DNA from: Callorhinus ursinus
Taxonomy: Eukaryota; Chordata; Mammalia; Carnivora; Otariidae
Direction of reading: 5' to 3'
Assembly (NCBI RefSeq): GCF_003265705.1
Contig: NW_020313044.1
Span: 2,499,223 to 2,563,222 of the forward strand
DNA: 64,000 bases
Below are positions 34,856 through 45,544 of the stretch, piece after piece (positions within the stretch are counted from its first letter, which is position 1; each line of letters opens with the position of its first letter). Below the pieces are notes generated by a model that saw nothing but the letters and a program-made list of their open reading frames with translations, was not told the origin of the DNA and ran no database searches. The position numbers and the translations under genes are program-made.

Positions 34856-36060
34856 GCAAGCACTCTAAAGATAAGCTTCCCCCACCCTCAGCCCTGTTGG
34901 GTGGGCTGCCTGGGATGGATCCAGACTAGGCCACCCTGGGAAGGAGGAACCTGGCAAAAGAGGGCTTGAAGCTTCAGCCTAGGCCACCTCCCAACCTTCT
35001 CCAGGAGTGGACCCTGCAATGAGGGAGCCTTACACATCTGGTACTGGTGACATTTGACCTTTAGGTGGATTGGCTAGCTCTAGAAAGGATGGAGGGGTAG
35101 CTGGAATAGAAGGGATTGGGGAATTAATCCCTTTGCATCCCTAGGAGGGTCTTGAATAGCTGGAGAGACAATGATTGATGATGGGGGGGCTATTGAAAAT
35201 CCCAGTGGGTGGGCCAGAGGTGAGAGAGAGGCCTGGGAACAACTCCTGATACAAGGAGGTCAGGGGAATATGAACTACCAGCAGGAGGGGGGAGATGGAC
35301 AGGTTTGGAAGTGCAGCTGGCTTGGGGGCAGAAAGCACTGGTTTCAGAGTCCCAGTTTGGGCTTTCGATGCCAGCCCAGCCCTTTGGGAGCTTTGTCACT
35401 TGGAGCAGTTAAGGACCCTAAGCCTTTTTTATTCCCTTGCCTGTAACAGTATCTTCTGCCCAAGATAGTTGTGAGGGGTTTGGTGTCTAATAAGTACACA
35501 ATAAAGGCTAGCTATTTTTATTACCAAGTGTTGAAGATCTGGTACTGTGTGTGGTAAGGAACCATAGTTATGCATTACTTGGCCATCTCTGAAGGCCCAG
35601 GCTAGATACTCCCTCAAAGGAGGCCTGAGGATCCTAAATGTGAAGTCCCCTTAGGAGGCTCCAAACTCCTCCTGTACCCTAGCCAGGAAGACCTTTATGA
35701 TGATCATAAACCCTAGGCAGAGGCCCAGTTCCAAACTTAGCCCAATCACCCTACTGTCTCCTTCTCTGGAAGGGGTCAATAGTCCCCCTGGGGCCTTCGC
35801 AGGAGAAGTATAAAGATCTGGGTGGAAAGAGGTGAGAAAACCACACTCCAAAGCTGGGCCAGGTGAGAATGCCACCCCCCCCCAACTCCCTACCTCCGGA
35901 TGCCAGCAGACAGCACCTGGGTCTCCAGAGATAGGTGCAGGGTCAAGAAAGAGTGGCCAGTGCCCCCACTCCCATCCCCTTTGCTGCCTTCTCTCCGCCA
36001 GAGTTTGACTGACTGTGCCTGGAACCAGGTGGAAAAAGCAAAAGCTACGGAGGGCCTTAT
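34855..36060. other. Intergenic, largely unique, one MIR
   Basis: A MIR lies at about 35335-35525 ('actggtttcagagtcccagt' through 'ataaaggctagctattttta'). The remaining sequence shows no repeat or gene I can name. Confidence 0.55.
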
Positions 36061-36073
36061 AAAAATGACAACC

Positions 36074-36263
36074 TCTTGGGGCGCCTGGGTGGCTCAGTCG
36101 TTAAGCGTCTGCCTTCAGCTTGGGTCATGATCCCAGGGTCCTGGGGTCGAGCCCCGCATCGGGCTCCCGGCTCTGCGGGAATTCTCCCTCTCCCATTCCC
36201 CCTGCCTTGTGCTCCCTCTCTCGCTGTGTCTCTGACAAATAAATAAATAAAATCTTTAAAAAC
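36074..36263 (+). repeat. Can-SINE
   Basis: Plus-strand copy of the cagtcgttaagcgtctgcc subfamily, with short flanking repeat aaaaatgaca at 36061 and 36264. Confidence 0.92.
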
Positions 36264-36423
36264 AAAAATGACATCCCCTCACTACAGAACTCAAACAAGT
36301 GAGCTGAACAGGCTGTAGAAACCATTGAGATTAGACTGCAAGAGGGATTTTGTTTCCCTCCCATCAGCGAATTTAAGTGATACTGTTAGGGGAGGGTGTG
36401 GCTCACCAGGGGACACCACACAA

Positions 36424-36433
36424 GTGCGCGCGT

Positions 36434-36477
<44 letters not shown>
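36424..36477. repeat. (CA)n microsatellite with GC/GT head
   Basis: An unbroken 54-base run of alternating purine and pyrimidine: GTGCGCGCGTGCGC, then (AC)n, then GC. It is a candidate Z-DNA segment and a likely polymorphic marker. Confidence 0.95.
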
Positions 36478-36478
<1 letters not shown>

Positions 36479-36929
36479 TGACTTCTGGTCTGGCTTTAGT
36501 GTCAGCAGCTGGCCACACTGATCTTGCTCTGGTCGCCCTGTGAGTGTGACAGGCCTCAGTTCGGTCACCCATTCCCAGGAGCCTGGCAGTATTTGGAGGG
36601 ACCTGGTACTCCCAAAGGGCAATCTGGTTGCAGGCTGTGGTCTGCAAGATGACAAAAAGGTCTTTGGGGGAATATAAGAAGAGCTGGAACAGAGCAGATG
36701 CTTGTTCTGGGACTTCTGAACCATGGAAGCTAGTACTGCAGAAGGAGAGGCCACAGCTATTTCCCCCTGACTCACAGGCCTCTGTGTATGCTTTCCCTCC
36801 ACCTGGAAAGGTGGCCTCTCTTCACCCAGGCCAGCTTACCTCCTACCTCTAATTTGGGTTTCAAATGCGACGTCTTCCCTTCCAAGACACCTCTGAAACC
36901 CACAAGCTGCATTAGGACCCCTGCATTGT

Positions 36930-37100
36930 GCTGCATAGGTCCCTGTGCCTATCCCTACCAAAGCCTTAGTTTCTTCATCTGGAAACTGTTTACTCATCCA
37001 TAAAATAAAAATAGTATTCCCTTCATAGGGTAGTCAAGAGAATTTTAATGAGGCAAACCTTAGAGTCAGGGGGCAGTAAAAACGATTGCTGTTTCTGCTG
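36930..37100 (+). repeat. MIR fragment
   Basis: 'agccttagtttcttcatctg' and 'cccttcatagggtagtcaag' mark an old copy. Confidence 0.55.
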
Positions 37101-37209
37101 TTGCTCTAGAGTTTATCCCACAGGATTAAAATCTCCTATGTATTTGTCTCAGGAGTATAATTTCATATATATATATATATGGTCCCTATATATCATGGTC
37201 CCACTTAAC

Positions 37210-37415
37210 CATGAGCATCTTTAGGTCAGTCTTATTCATTGTATCCCAAGGCCCAGGTACAATGCTTGGAACACAGGAGACGCCCATTTGTTCACTTACT
37301 CAATCATTTATTCATTCATGGAATGAATATTTATTGACCCATCACCTGATATGTGCCAGGCACAGTTTAGGCGTTCTTAAATGCTCAGGAACTATTTGTT
37401 GAAAGAATGACAGAA
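37210..37415 (+). repeat. L2-type 3' fragment
   Basis: 'ttgtatcccaaggcccaggt' and 'acaatgcttggaacacagga' with a trailing attcattcatgg region. Confidence 0.6.
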
Positions 37416-37599
37416 AACTGAGCCACCCTTGAAAAAATCATCCTCCGTTTCAGTGTGGGGTGGTAGGATTCAGAATCTCCACTCAATTTCCTAATATCAA
37501 ATATTCACTGGGTGGATATTTCCCAGCCTTTGTGCTTTGGCCTTCCTTCTCAAGCACACCTGAAGCCAACAGAAAGCCGTGGCTACAAAACTTGCAGAA

Positions 37600-37835
37600 A
37601 TGTAGCTCAGTGGGCAAAAGCACCATCTCTGGAGTCAGATAGACCCAGGTCTAATCCCAGCCACACGACTCCCTAGCTCTGTGGCCTTGGGCATGTTACT
37701 AAAACTACCCCAGCTTCATTTCCTCATCTGTCACCTGAGGAACATAACAGTAGAGAGAGAATGATCTGCATAAGGTGCCAAAGCGAAGTGTCTGGCATAC
37801 TTGGTCAGTGTTCAATAAATGAGATTATTCAGGTT
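37600..37835 (+). repeat. MIR, nearly full length
   Basis: A and B boxes (gtagctcagtgggcaaaagc; ggtctaatcccagcc), core 'ctctgtggccttgggcatgt', and 3' end 'gttcaataaatgagattatt'. Confidence 0.78.
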
Positions 37836-38164
37836 CTTGTTGTTAGAAGAGAAGGACGGTGAGTTGGGACTAAAAGCTTTATTATCTTTTTATCTCTTTG
37901 CAGGGGATTGATTATTCAGGAGCAGGATTGGATGCCGTAATCAAGGGAGAGTGACTTCAATGGGTTGCTTCAGTATGGCTTGACGATAGAGGATGGTAAA
38001 GGTCAAGGGGAGATCAGCTGAGCTTTAGAACCAATTACTAGGTGTTCTTGGGCAGGATCAAGTGTCTGTCTATAACCTAATTACCCTGAGCTGTTTGGGT
38101 TATTTGTATGAAGATGGCATGCACAGTTGCTGCGGTCAGATAAAAAATTGGGGCAAGTATTTTT

Positions 38165-38345
38165 TTTAAAAGATTTTATTTATTTATTTGACAGAGAGAC
38201 ACAGCGAGAGCAGGAACACAAGCAGGGGGAGTGGGAGAGGGAGAAGCAGGCTTCCCGCTGAGCAGGGAGCCCCATGTGGGGCTCGATCCCAGGACCGGAC
38301 CTGAGCTGAAGGCAGACGCTTAACGACTGAGCCACCCAGGCACCC
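38165..38345 (-). repeat. Can-SINE
   Basis: Minus-strand copy with TSD ggggcaagtattttt at about 38150-38164 and 38346-38360. Confidence 0.94.
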
Positions 38346-38703
38346 GGGGCAAGTATTTTTAACATGTATAAAAAAGGTTTAATCTTTTTTCACGTAAAAA
38401 GAGCTCTTATAAACCGTGAAAATTCACAAATAAAAAATACAGTTGGCCAATAAACATGTGAAAAGGTGTCCAATTTAATAATTAAATAAATGTAAATGGA
38501 AACAATTTTTCACTTCATTCATGGCGAAGAATAAAAGGACAAACAATACAATTTTAAAAATGAGTGAAGGACTTGAATAGATATTTCTCCAAAGAAGATA
38601 TACAAATAGCCAATAAGCACATGAAAAGATGTTCAACCTTATTAACCATCAGGGAAATGTAAATCAAGACCACCATGAGATACCACCTACTTGGATGACT
38701 ATA

Positions 38704-38705
38704 AT

Positions 38706-38738
<33 letters not shown>
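38704..38738. repeat. (TA)n tract
   Basis: About 35 bases of AT/TA with one C, leading into the T-run of a SINE. Confidence 0.9.
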
Positions 38739-38838
38739 TTTTTTTTTTTAAGTAGGCTTCATGTCCAATGTGGGGCTTGAAATCATGACCCTGAGATTAA
38801 GAGTAACATACTGTACTGACTAAGCCAGCCAGGCATCC
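38739..38838 (-). repeat. Can-SINE, short subfamily
   Basis: Minus-strand short copy ending aagccagccaggcatcc, inserted in L1 next to (TA)n. Confidence 0.83.
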
Positions 38839-38866
38839 TTATAATAATAATAATTAAAAAAAAAAC

Positions 38867-39075
38867 AGGGGCACCTGGGTGGCTCAGTTGGTTAAGCATC
38901 TGCTTTTGGCTCAGGTCTTGATCCCAGTGTCCTGGGATCGAGCCCCACGTTGGGCTCCCTGCTCAGCGGGGAGTCTGCTTCTCCTTCTGCCTATCTGCCC
39001 CACCACTCCCCTGGCTTGTGATCCCTCTCTCCCTCACTCTCTCTCTCAAATAAATAAATAAAATCTTTTAAAAAT
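38867..39075 (+). repeat. Can-SINE
   Basis: Plus-strand copy (ggcacctgggtggctcagtt) inside the old L1. Confidence 0.92.
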
Positions 39076-39774
39076 AAATAGAAAATTTTAAAAAAGATAA
39101 TAAGGATTGGTGACAATGTGGAGAAACTAGAATCCTCATACACTGCTGGTGGGAATGTAAAATGGTACAGCTGCTTTGGAAAATAGTTGATCAGTTTCTC
39201 AAAATGTTAAATATAGAATTTTCATAGGACACAGCAGTTCTACCTCCAGCAATCTACCCAGGAGAAATGAAACCATAAGTCCACACAGATTTGGCATGTG
39301 AATGTTCATTGCAGTGTTACTCACAAGAGCCAAAAAGTGGAAACAGAATTTATGTTGTTTATTAAACAATTTATTAAACAACTGATGAATGCATAAACAA
39401 AATGTGGCATATATATACAATGGAAGACTATGTAGCAATAAAAAGGAACAAAATACTGATACATGCTACAACATGGATGAACTTCAAAAACATGCTCAGC
39501 CAAAGAAACCAGACACAAAAGAACATATGTTGTATGATTCCATCTTTTGGAAATGTCTAGAAAAGGCAAATCTATGGAGATAGGAAGTAGACTCATGGTT
39601 ACCTAGGGCTGGGAGTACGATTAAGGAGTGACTAGATATGGGATGATAAAAGAATTCTAAAATTAGTTCCTGGGGTGTTTGCATAATTCTATAAATATAC
39701 TAAAAATCAGTCTTGTACCCTTGAAATGAGTGAATTTGATGGTGTATAACTTATATTGCTGTAAACTTAAAAAA

Positions 39775-40118
39775 AAAAGATTGCTAATGACCAACATATT
39801 ATTGGAGGTATTGGGAAACAGGTAACCTCAAAGATTTTTCTAGAGAACAATCTCTCCATATATACAAAAATCTAAAACGTGCACATCCTTCCACCTAGCA
39901 CTTTCACTTCTAGGAATTTATTCTAAGGAAATAGTCAGTTACTTGGGCAGAGACATTTGTACAAGGATATTTCCTGAGGTATTGTTCAGTATATTAAATA
40001 TTTGGAGACAACCCAAACGTCCTCTAATAGATAAATGACTAAATAAATATAGAAGGTTATGCAGCTCTTAAAGAGCATGAAGTAGGTCTTCATGTATTGA
40101 CATGAAAATACATTTATT
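39775..40118 (+). repeat. L1-type 3' fragment
   Basis: 'cttctaggaatttattctaa', 'gtacaaggatatttcctgag' and 'acaacccaaacgtcctctaa' are typical of old L1 3' ends. Confidence 0.6.
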
Positions 40119-40119
40119 A

Positions 40120-40306
40120 GGGGCACCTGGGTGGCTCAGTCGTTAAGTGTCTGCCTTCAGCTCAGGTCATGATCCCAGGGTCCTGGGATCAAGCCCCACA
40201 TCAGGCTCCCTACTCAGCGGGAAGCCTGCCTCTCCCTCTGCCTGCAGCTCCCCCTGCTTGTGCTCTCTCTCTCTCTGTCAAATAAATAAATAAAATCTTT
40301 TAAAAA
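40120..40306 (+). repeat. Can-SINE
   Basis: Plus-strand copy (cagtcgttaagtgtctgcct) between two L1 fragments. Confidence 0.92.
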
Positions 40307-40576
40307 AGGAAAATATGTCTATTGATATGTATTTTTATTATTATGGAAAATTTTCAACATTGACAAAGGTAGAAAACAGATTATAATGAGCCCTTCAACA
40401 ATTACTTGTTCAACAGCTTTCAACAATTACTATGTTATAGGAAGTCTTGTCTCATTTGTACTCCCACTTGCTTATTTCTTGTATTATTTTGAAGCAAATC
40501 CCAGACATCATTTCATCTGTAAGTATTTCGGTATATATCTCTGAAAGAAATGACTCTAACAAAAAAAATCACCCCA

Positions 40577-40680
40577 GGAGCGCCTGGCTGGCTCAGTCGG
40601 TAGAGCATGCAACTCTTGATCTCTGGGTTGTGAGTTTGAGCCCTACACTGGGTATAGAAATTACTTAAAAATAAAGTCTT
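40577..40680 (+). repeat. Can-SINE, short subfamily (host)
   Basis: Plus-strand short copy (gcctggctggctcagtcggt). The outer repeat aaaatcaccccag recurs as aaaatcaccacag after the next SINE. Confidence 0.9.
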
Positions 40681-40875
40681 GGGTGCCTGGGTGGCTCAGT
40701 CATTAAGCATCTGCCTTCGGCTCAGGTCATGATCCCAGTGTCCTGGGATCGAGCCCCGCTTCAGGCTCCCTGCTCCGCGGGAAGCCTGCTTCTCCCTCTC
40801 CTACTCCCCCTGCTTGTGTTCCCTCTCTCGCTGTGTCTCTCTCTGTCAAATAAATAAATAAAATCTTTAAAAAAA
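40681..40875 (+). repeat. Can-SINE inserted in the tail of a short Can-SINE
   Basis: Plus-strand long copy. TSD aaataaagtctt at 40669-40680 and about 40876-40887 shows insertion into the older SINE's tail. Confidence 0.92.
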
Positions 40876-41601
40876 AATAAAGTCTTTAAAAAAATCACCA
40901 CAGTATTCTTACACTTTAAAAAATAGTAATAAATCTTTAGTATCCTCAAATATCTAGTCAGTGTTCAAATTTCCAATTTTATCATAGTGTCTTTTTTAAT
41001 AGTTTGTTTGAATCAGAATGTAAGTAGGGTCCATACATTATGATTGATTGATATGCTTCTCAAATATTTTTCACAGTTTTATTAATATGTAATCACATAC
41101 CATACAATTCATCCATTTAAAGTACAATCTAATAGATTTTCATGTACTTGCAGACTTGTACATCCATCAGCACAACCAATTTTAGAACACTTTCATCCCC
41201 CCCATAAGTAACTCCCTCCCCTTGGCCATCACTCCCCAATTCTTTCATTTCTCCATATCTGCTTTGTATCTCTATGGAATTGCCTATTCTGACATTTCAT
41301 GTGACCAGCTTCTTTCACTGGTTATGTTTACAAGGTTTTCACTTTCATGTTTACAAGGTTCATCTATGTTGTAGCATGTATTAATCATTTCTTTTTCTTG
41401 CTGAGCAATATTTCATTTTATGGATATACTACATTTTGTTTACCCATTCATCAGCTGATAAACATTAGGGTTGTTTCCATTTTTTGACTATTACTAATAA
41501 TGCTCTATGAGTATGTACAAGTTTTTGGTGGGGATTTTAAAATTTCCCTTGATTTATAAGTATCCTCCATCTATGTGTTTATGTGTGTGTGCGTGAAAGA
41601 G

Positions 41602-41617
41602 AGAGAGAGAGAATGTG
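41602..41617 (+). repeat. (GA)n tract
   Basis: Short GA run near TG-rich sequence (tgtgtgtgtgcgtg at 41582) in L1-derived surroundings. Confidence 0.7.
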
Positions 41618-41778
41618 CTCATTTGCAATTTATTTGCTGAAGAAATTGTGATGTTTTGTCATGCAGTTTCTCACAATCTGGATTTTCCTGGTTGGGTTTG
41701 CAAGGGGTAGTCTTGACATGTTTTCCTTCCTACTTCTTGCTACTTTATAGTTGAATGTGGAGATTTGATGGCAAGATT

Positions 41779-41896
41779 GGGGTGCCTGGTTGGCTCAGTT
41801 GGTAGAGCATGCAACTCTTGATCTCGGAGTTGTGGGTTTGAGCACCACATTGGGTGCATAGATTACTTAAAAATAAAATCTTTCAGAAAAAAAAAA
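41779..41896 (+). repeat. Can-SINE, short subfamily
   Basis: Plus-strand short copy (gtgcctggttggctcagttg) with an A-rich tail. Confidence 0.88.
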
Positions 41897-41924
41897 GTAC
41901 TTCATAATTGGTGTGGGGTACTTC

Positions 41925-42109
41925 TTTTTTTTTAAGATTTTATTTATTTATTTGACAGAGAGAGAGGGAACACAAGCAGGGGGAGTGGGAGAGGGAGAAG
42001 CAGGCTTCCTGCTGAGCAGGGAGCCCGTTGGGGGGCTTGATCCCAGGACTCTGGGATCATGACCCAAGCCGAAGGCAGACGCTTAATGACTGAGCCACCC
42101 AGGCATCCC
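41925..42109 (-). repeat. Can-SINE
   Basis: Minus-strand copy with TSD tgtggggtacttct at about 41912 and 42112. Confidence 0.92.
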
Positions 42110-42145
42110 AATGTGGGGTACTTCTAATAGAAAGCACATAGTGTC

Positions 42146-42357
42146 GGGCTGCCTGGGTGGTACAGTTGATTAAGTGTCCGACTCTTGGTTTCGGCTCAAG
42201 TCACAATCTCATGGGTCATGGGATCGAATCCCGAAACCAGCTACCTACTTGGCAGGGAGTCGGCTTGAGATTCTCTCTCCCTCTCCCTCTGCCCCTCCTG
42301 CTCATGCGTGCTCTCTCTCTCCCAAATAAAAAAATCTTGAAAAAAAGAAAAGAAAAG
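42146..42357 (+). repeat. Can-SINE
   Basis: Plus-strand copy with TSD aaagcacatagtgtc at 42131-42145 and 42358-42372, and an (AAAAG)n tail. Confidence 0.93.
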
Positions 42358-42464
42358 AAAGCACATAGTGTCTGGTTGTCTCTTTCTAAAAAGTTAGCAT
42401 CCATTTATGCTCCATGCCTCAATCAATTAATTCATTAGAGATTGCAAAAGGTTGATATTCTAAA

Positions 42465-43200
42465 AAAAGAAAAATTAAGTACATTATAGAATGGAATACT
42501 ACACAGAAATAAAAAGGAACAAATGTTGTTACACACGTTGGATGGATCTCAAGGACAGTATGCTGAGTGAGAAAAGCCAGTCTCAAAGGTCACATACTAT
42601 ATGATTCCATTTACATAACATTCTTAAAGTGACAAAATTATAGAGTTGGAAAATAGAAATAGATTAGTAATTGCCAGGGGTTAGAGATGTTGGGGTGGAG
42701 GGTGGTCGATGTGACTATGAAGGGGTGCCTTGAAAAAATCGCTGTTGTAATGTAGTAGCTCCGCATCTTGACTGCAACAGTAGTTCCAGGAATATGCACC
42801 TGGGATAAAATGACGTTAAACGATACGCACATTATAGCGGCATCAATCTCCTGGTTTTGATATTGTACTAGAAGGGCATGTTGGAACTGTGTATCTATAA
42901 ATATTTCAAAAATAAAGTTTAAAACAGTGAATGTAGGGCGCCTGGGTGGCTCAGTTGGTTAAGCGACTGCTTTCGGCTCAGGTCATGATCCTGGAGTCCC
43001 GGGATCGAGTCCCACATCAGGCTCCCTGCTCGGCAGGGAGTCTGCTTCTCCCTCTGACCCTCTTCCCTCTCGTGCTCTCTATCTCTCATTCTCTCTATCT
43101 CAAATAAATAAATAAAATATTTAAAAAAATTAAAAATAAAACAGTGAATGTATAGAACCTTATGTATAGTATGAGTCCACTTATGTAAAAACACTTTAAA
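42465..43200 (+). repeat. Old L1 3' end, plus strand, split by SINE
   Basis: 'agaatggaatactacacaga', 'catactatatgattccattt' and 'taattgccaggggttagaga' continue after the SINE as 'tatagaaccttatgtatagt'. Part of this 3' end is repeated in inverted orientation near 45.0 kb. Confidence 0.75.
42936..43137 (+). repeat. Can-SINE
   Basis: Plus-strand copy (gcgactgctttcggctcagg subfamily) with TSD aaacagtgaatgta on both sides. Confidence 0.94.
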
Positions 43201-43281
43201 TAGCAGTTATTTATTATTATCCTCATCTTGTATTTGAGAGGTCCCGGTTAAGGGGTGATTGTCAAAGTCAGCTTGTATTCT

Positions 43282-43531
43282 TTTTTTTTTTTTAAAGTTT
43301 TATATTTTTTAAAGGTTTTTTTTAAGATTTTATTTATTTATTTATTTTAGATTTTTTATTTATTTGAGAGGGAGAGAATGAGAGATAGAGAGCACGAGAG
43401 GGAAGAGGGTCAGAGGGAGAAGCAGACTCCCCGCTGAGCAGGGAGCCCGATGCGGGACTCGATCCCGGGACTCCAGGATCATGACCTGAGCCGAAGGCAG
43501 TCGCTTAACCAACTGAGCCACCCAGACGCCC
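43282..43531 (-). repeat. Can-SINE with extended T-rich end
   Basis: Minus-strand copy with a long TSD (caaagtcagcttgtattctt) at 43263-43282 and 43532-43551. The T-rich tail is unusually long and carries internal aagatttt duplications. Confidence 0.93.
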
Positions 43532-43615
43532 CAAAGTCAGCTTGTATTCTTAACCGCTATGTCATACCGTGTGTATATTTAGCCACACAAACGTTACATT
43601 AAAAAGTCTGGACAG

Positions 43616-43811
43616 GGGCGCCTGGGTGGCTCAGTCGTTTAGCGTCTGCCTTCGGCTCAGGTTATGATCCCAGGATCCTGGGATCGAGTCCCGCATCAGG
43701 CTCGCTGCTCGGCGGGAAGCCTGTTCTCCCTCTGCCACTCCCCCTGCTTATGTTCCCTCTCTCGCTGTGTCTCTCTCTGTCAAAAAAATAAATAAAATCT
43801 TAAAAAAAAAA
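43616..43811 (+). repeat. Can-SINE
   Basis: Plus-strand copy with TSD aaaagtctggacag at about 43602-43615 and 43813-43826. Confidence 0.93.
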
Positions 43812-43827
43812 AAAAAGTCTGGACAGA

Positions 43828-43910
43828 CATGCGCTCAGCGGGGAAGCTGCTTGAGACTCTCTGCCCCTTCCCGCCACTCCCCCCACCTCAAATAAATAAA
43901 TAAAAAAAAG
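43828..43910 (+). repeat. 5'-truncated Can-SINE fragment
   Basis: Only the CT-rich body and tail remain (gctcagcggggaagctgctt ... aaataaataaataaa), starting in mid-element. Confidence 0.75.
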
Positions 43911-44239
43911 AAAGTTTAGACAGACACACACCATTTGTTATGGTGGTTACTCCTGGGAAGGTAGAAATGGGGGAAGCGGGCTTTAATTTTCAGCTCATAG
44001 GTTTATGTATCGTTTGACTCGTTTACAATACACATGTTACTTTTATAATAAAACCTATTAAAGAAATTTTCACTTTGGGGGAAAAAGGTAAAGCCCGTGA
44101 GGTACCCCTTCTTTCACGCCTTAATGAGGGACGTGGGTTATCCACTAGTCACCACCATTATTCTGAAGCATAAATCTTGGCAGCGTGCGGCCCCCGTGCT
44201 CGTCTCTTTGGCTATTCAGCTTCCTTTGGGCCCAACCAT

Positions 44240-44475
44240 CCGTCTAAATCCGCGTGGCTCGTGGAGTGCACGGGGGACGGGCTGCCGGGCGGACCGGCTG
44301 CAGGGGGAGGGCGCAGTTCGGGTGGGGGCCCGGCCCCACCCCTCCCGAGGGCGGCAGTTGCCCGCGCCGGCACCGGCGACCGGGAACCGGGGACGGGACG
44401 GAGCCGGAGGCTGGAGGGAGGGGCCCGGCGGTAGGGGCTGCTTTCTCCCGCGCGGCTGACCCTTCTCAAATCCAG
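44240..44475. promoter_or_regulatory. Orphan CpG island
   Basis: About 28 CpG in roughly 220 bases by hand count, in an otherwise AT- and repeat-rich region. It is 35 kb from STING1 and UBE2D2 starts at 53 kb. Sp1-like GGGCGG elements occur (e.g. 'gccgggcggaccgg'). No known coding exon recognised. It could be an alternative UBE2D2 promoter or a non-coding RNA promoter. Confidence 0.6.
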
Positions 44476-44581
44476 CCTCGCCTACCAGGGTCCCCGTGCC
44501 TGGCGTCCCAAATGGCTTACTTTTACTGGACCAAGAATCTTCCCAAAGGAATTCTTCTAGGGCGTCGGTAACAATAGACGT

Positions 44582-44806
44582 TTAAAATGTGATAACGTTC
44601 ACAGCGGAGCAACACCGCCAAATCCCAATTCTTTCCCCCAGAGGAGTGCCGATATTGCAAGGTCGTGAGAGCATAGCATTAAAGTTTTGTCTGCTTTCTT
44701 GTTTAAGCAAGATGGACTTCAACCAAGAAGTTGTATCCTCAGTGTAAATTGGAGGGCCATCAGCAACACCATCATCTAGACTGGGCACAACTGGCCTGAA
44801 GCCTTT
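44582..44806 (-). other. Unidentified protein-like ORF next to the CpG island
   Basis: A minus-strand frame without a clear ATG includes GPPIYTEDTTSWLKSILLKQ and NFNAMLSRPCNIGTPLGE, with protein-like composition, and ends at a TAA. I do not recognise it. It could be a retrocopy fragment or chance. Confidence 0.25.
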
Positions 44807-44924
44807 GGTATGGTCTCATTTCGTGTTCTTTACCCACCGAGAGGGAGGGAAGGCAGCATCAATGGGGTGATTTAGGAAACCCCATGGAAGACAAAGAATT
44901 TTTTTTCTATTTCTTTTGTTGTTG

Positions 44925-45110
44925 TTGTTTTTCATAACAAAAGCAAATCATGCTTATTATTTTAAAATGTAAATAATGTTTTACCTAAGTGGACTTATAC
45001 TGCACATAAGGTTCTATACATTCACTGTTTTAAACTTTGTTTTTTTAAATATTTGCATGGGGCAAGTGAGGAATAACTAAGTAATCACTGTTAAAAATTC
45101 GGTCTTCATC
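44925..45110 (-). repeat. L1 3'-end fragment, inverted relative to 42.9-43.2 kb
   Basis: 'taagtggacttatactgcac' and 'ataaggttctatacattcac' are the reverse complement of sequence at 43141-43190. Confidence 0.7.
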
Positions 45111-45125
45111 TGTCTAGATCTTTTT

Positions 45126-45228
45126 CCTAAAATTTATTTCTTTAATCTCTGCACCCAACATGGGGCTCAAACCCACAACCTGTAGGTCAACAGTCACAGG
45201 TTCTTTCCCCTGAGCCAGCCAGGGGCCT
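45126..45228 (-). repeat. Can-SINE, short subfamily
   Basis: Minus-strand short copy ('ctctgcacccaacatggggc', end gagccagccaggggcc). Confidence 0.85.
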
Positions 45229-45250
45229 CTGCTTAGCTAGATCTTTTTCT

Positions 45251-45456
45251 TTTTTCTTTTTTTTTTAGATTTTTAAAATTTATTTATTTGAAAGAGAGAG
45301 AGAATGAGAGAGAGCACATGAGAGGGGGGAGGGTCAGAGGGAGAAGCAGACTCCCTGCTGAGCAGGGAGCCCGATGTGGGACTCGAACCCGGGACTCCAG
45401 GATCATGACCTGAGCCGGAGGCAGTCGCTTAACCAACTGAGCCACCCAGGTGCCCC
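45251..45456 (-). repeat. Can-SINE
   Basis: Minus-strand copy with TSD agctagatctttttct at 45235-45250 and 45457-45472. Confidence 0.94.
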
Positions 45457-45486
45457 AGCTAGATCTTTTTCTATGCACATTCTAAC

Positions 45487-45520
45487 ACACACACACACAC
45501 ACACACAAACACACACACCA
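45487..45520 (+). repeat. (AC)n microsatellite
   Basis: About 16 AC units with one interruption (acaaac). Confidence 0.92.
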
Positions 45521-45544
45521 GAATTTCATGAAAATAAAAAAAAC

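Larger units (their letters stand above)
38385..39765 (+). repeat. Old L1 3' portion, plus strand
   Basis: ORF2 and 3'UTR landmarks: 'agatatacaaatagccaata' (38598), 'cagggaaatgtaaatcaaga' (38650), 'acactgctggtgggaatgta' (39140), 'acaatggaagactatgtagc' (39418), 'gttgtatgattccatc' (39529). Two Can-SINEs and a (TA)n tract interrupt it. Confidence 0.87.
40317..41565 (-). repeat. Old L1 3' portion, minus strand
   Basis: Antisense landmarks: 'catcagcacaaccaatttta' (41166), 'aattgcctattctgacattt' (41278), 'ttcatctatgttgtagcatg' (41359) and 'ttgtttccattttttgacta' (41471). Two stacked Can-SINEs interrupt it. Confidence 0.8.

Noticed and set aside
36424..36477. Regular repeat considered as a CRISPR-like or telomeric array
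   Set aside because: It is a simple dinucleotide microsatellite without spacers, in a vertebrate genome.
44097..44571. ORFs of 85-120 codons over the CpG island
   Set aside because: Three overlapping frames are open because of GC content. None has a recognisable motif.
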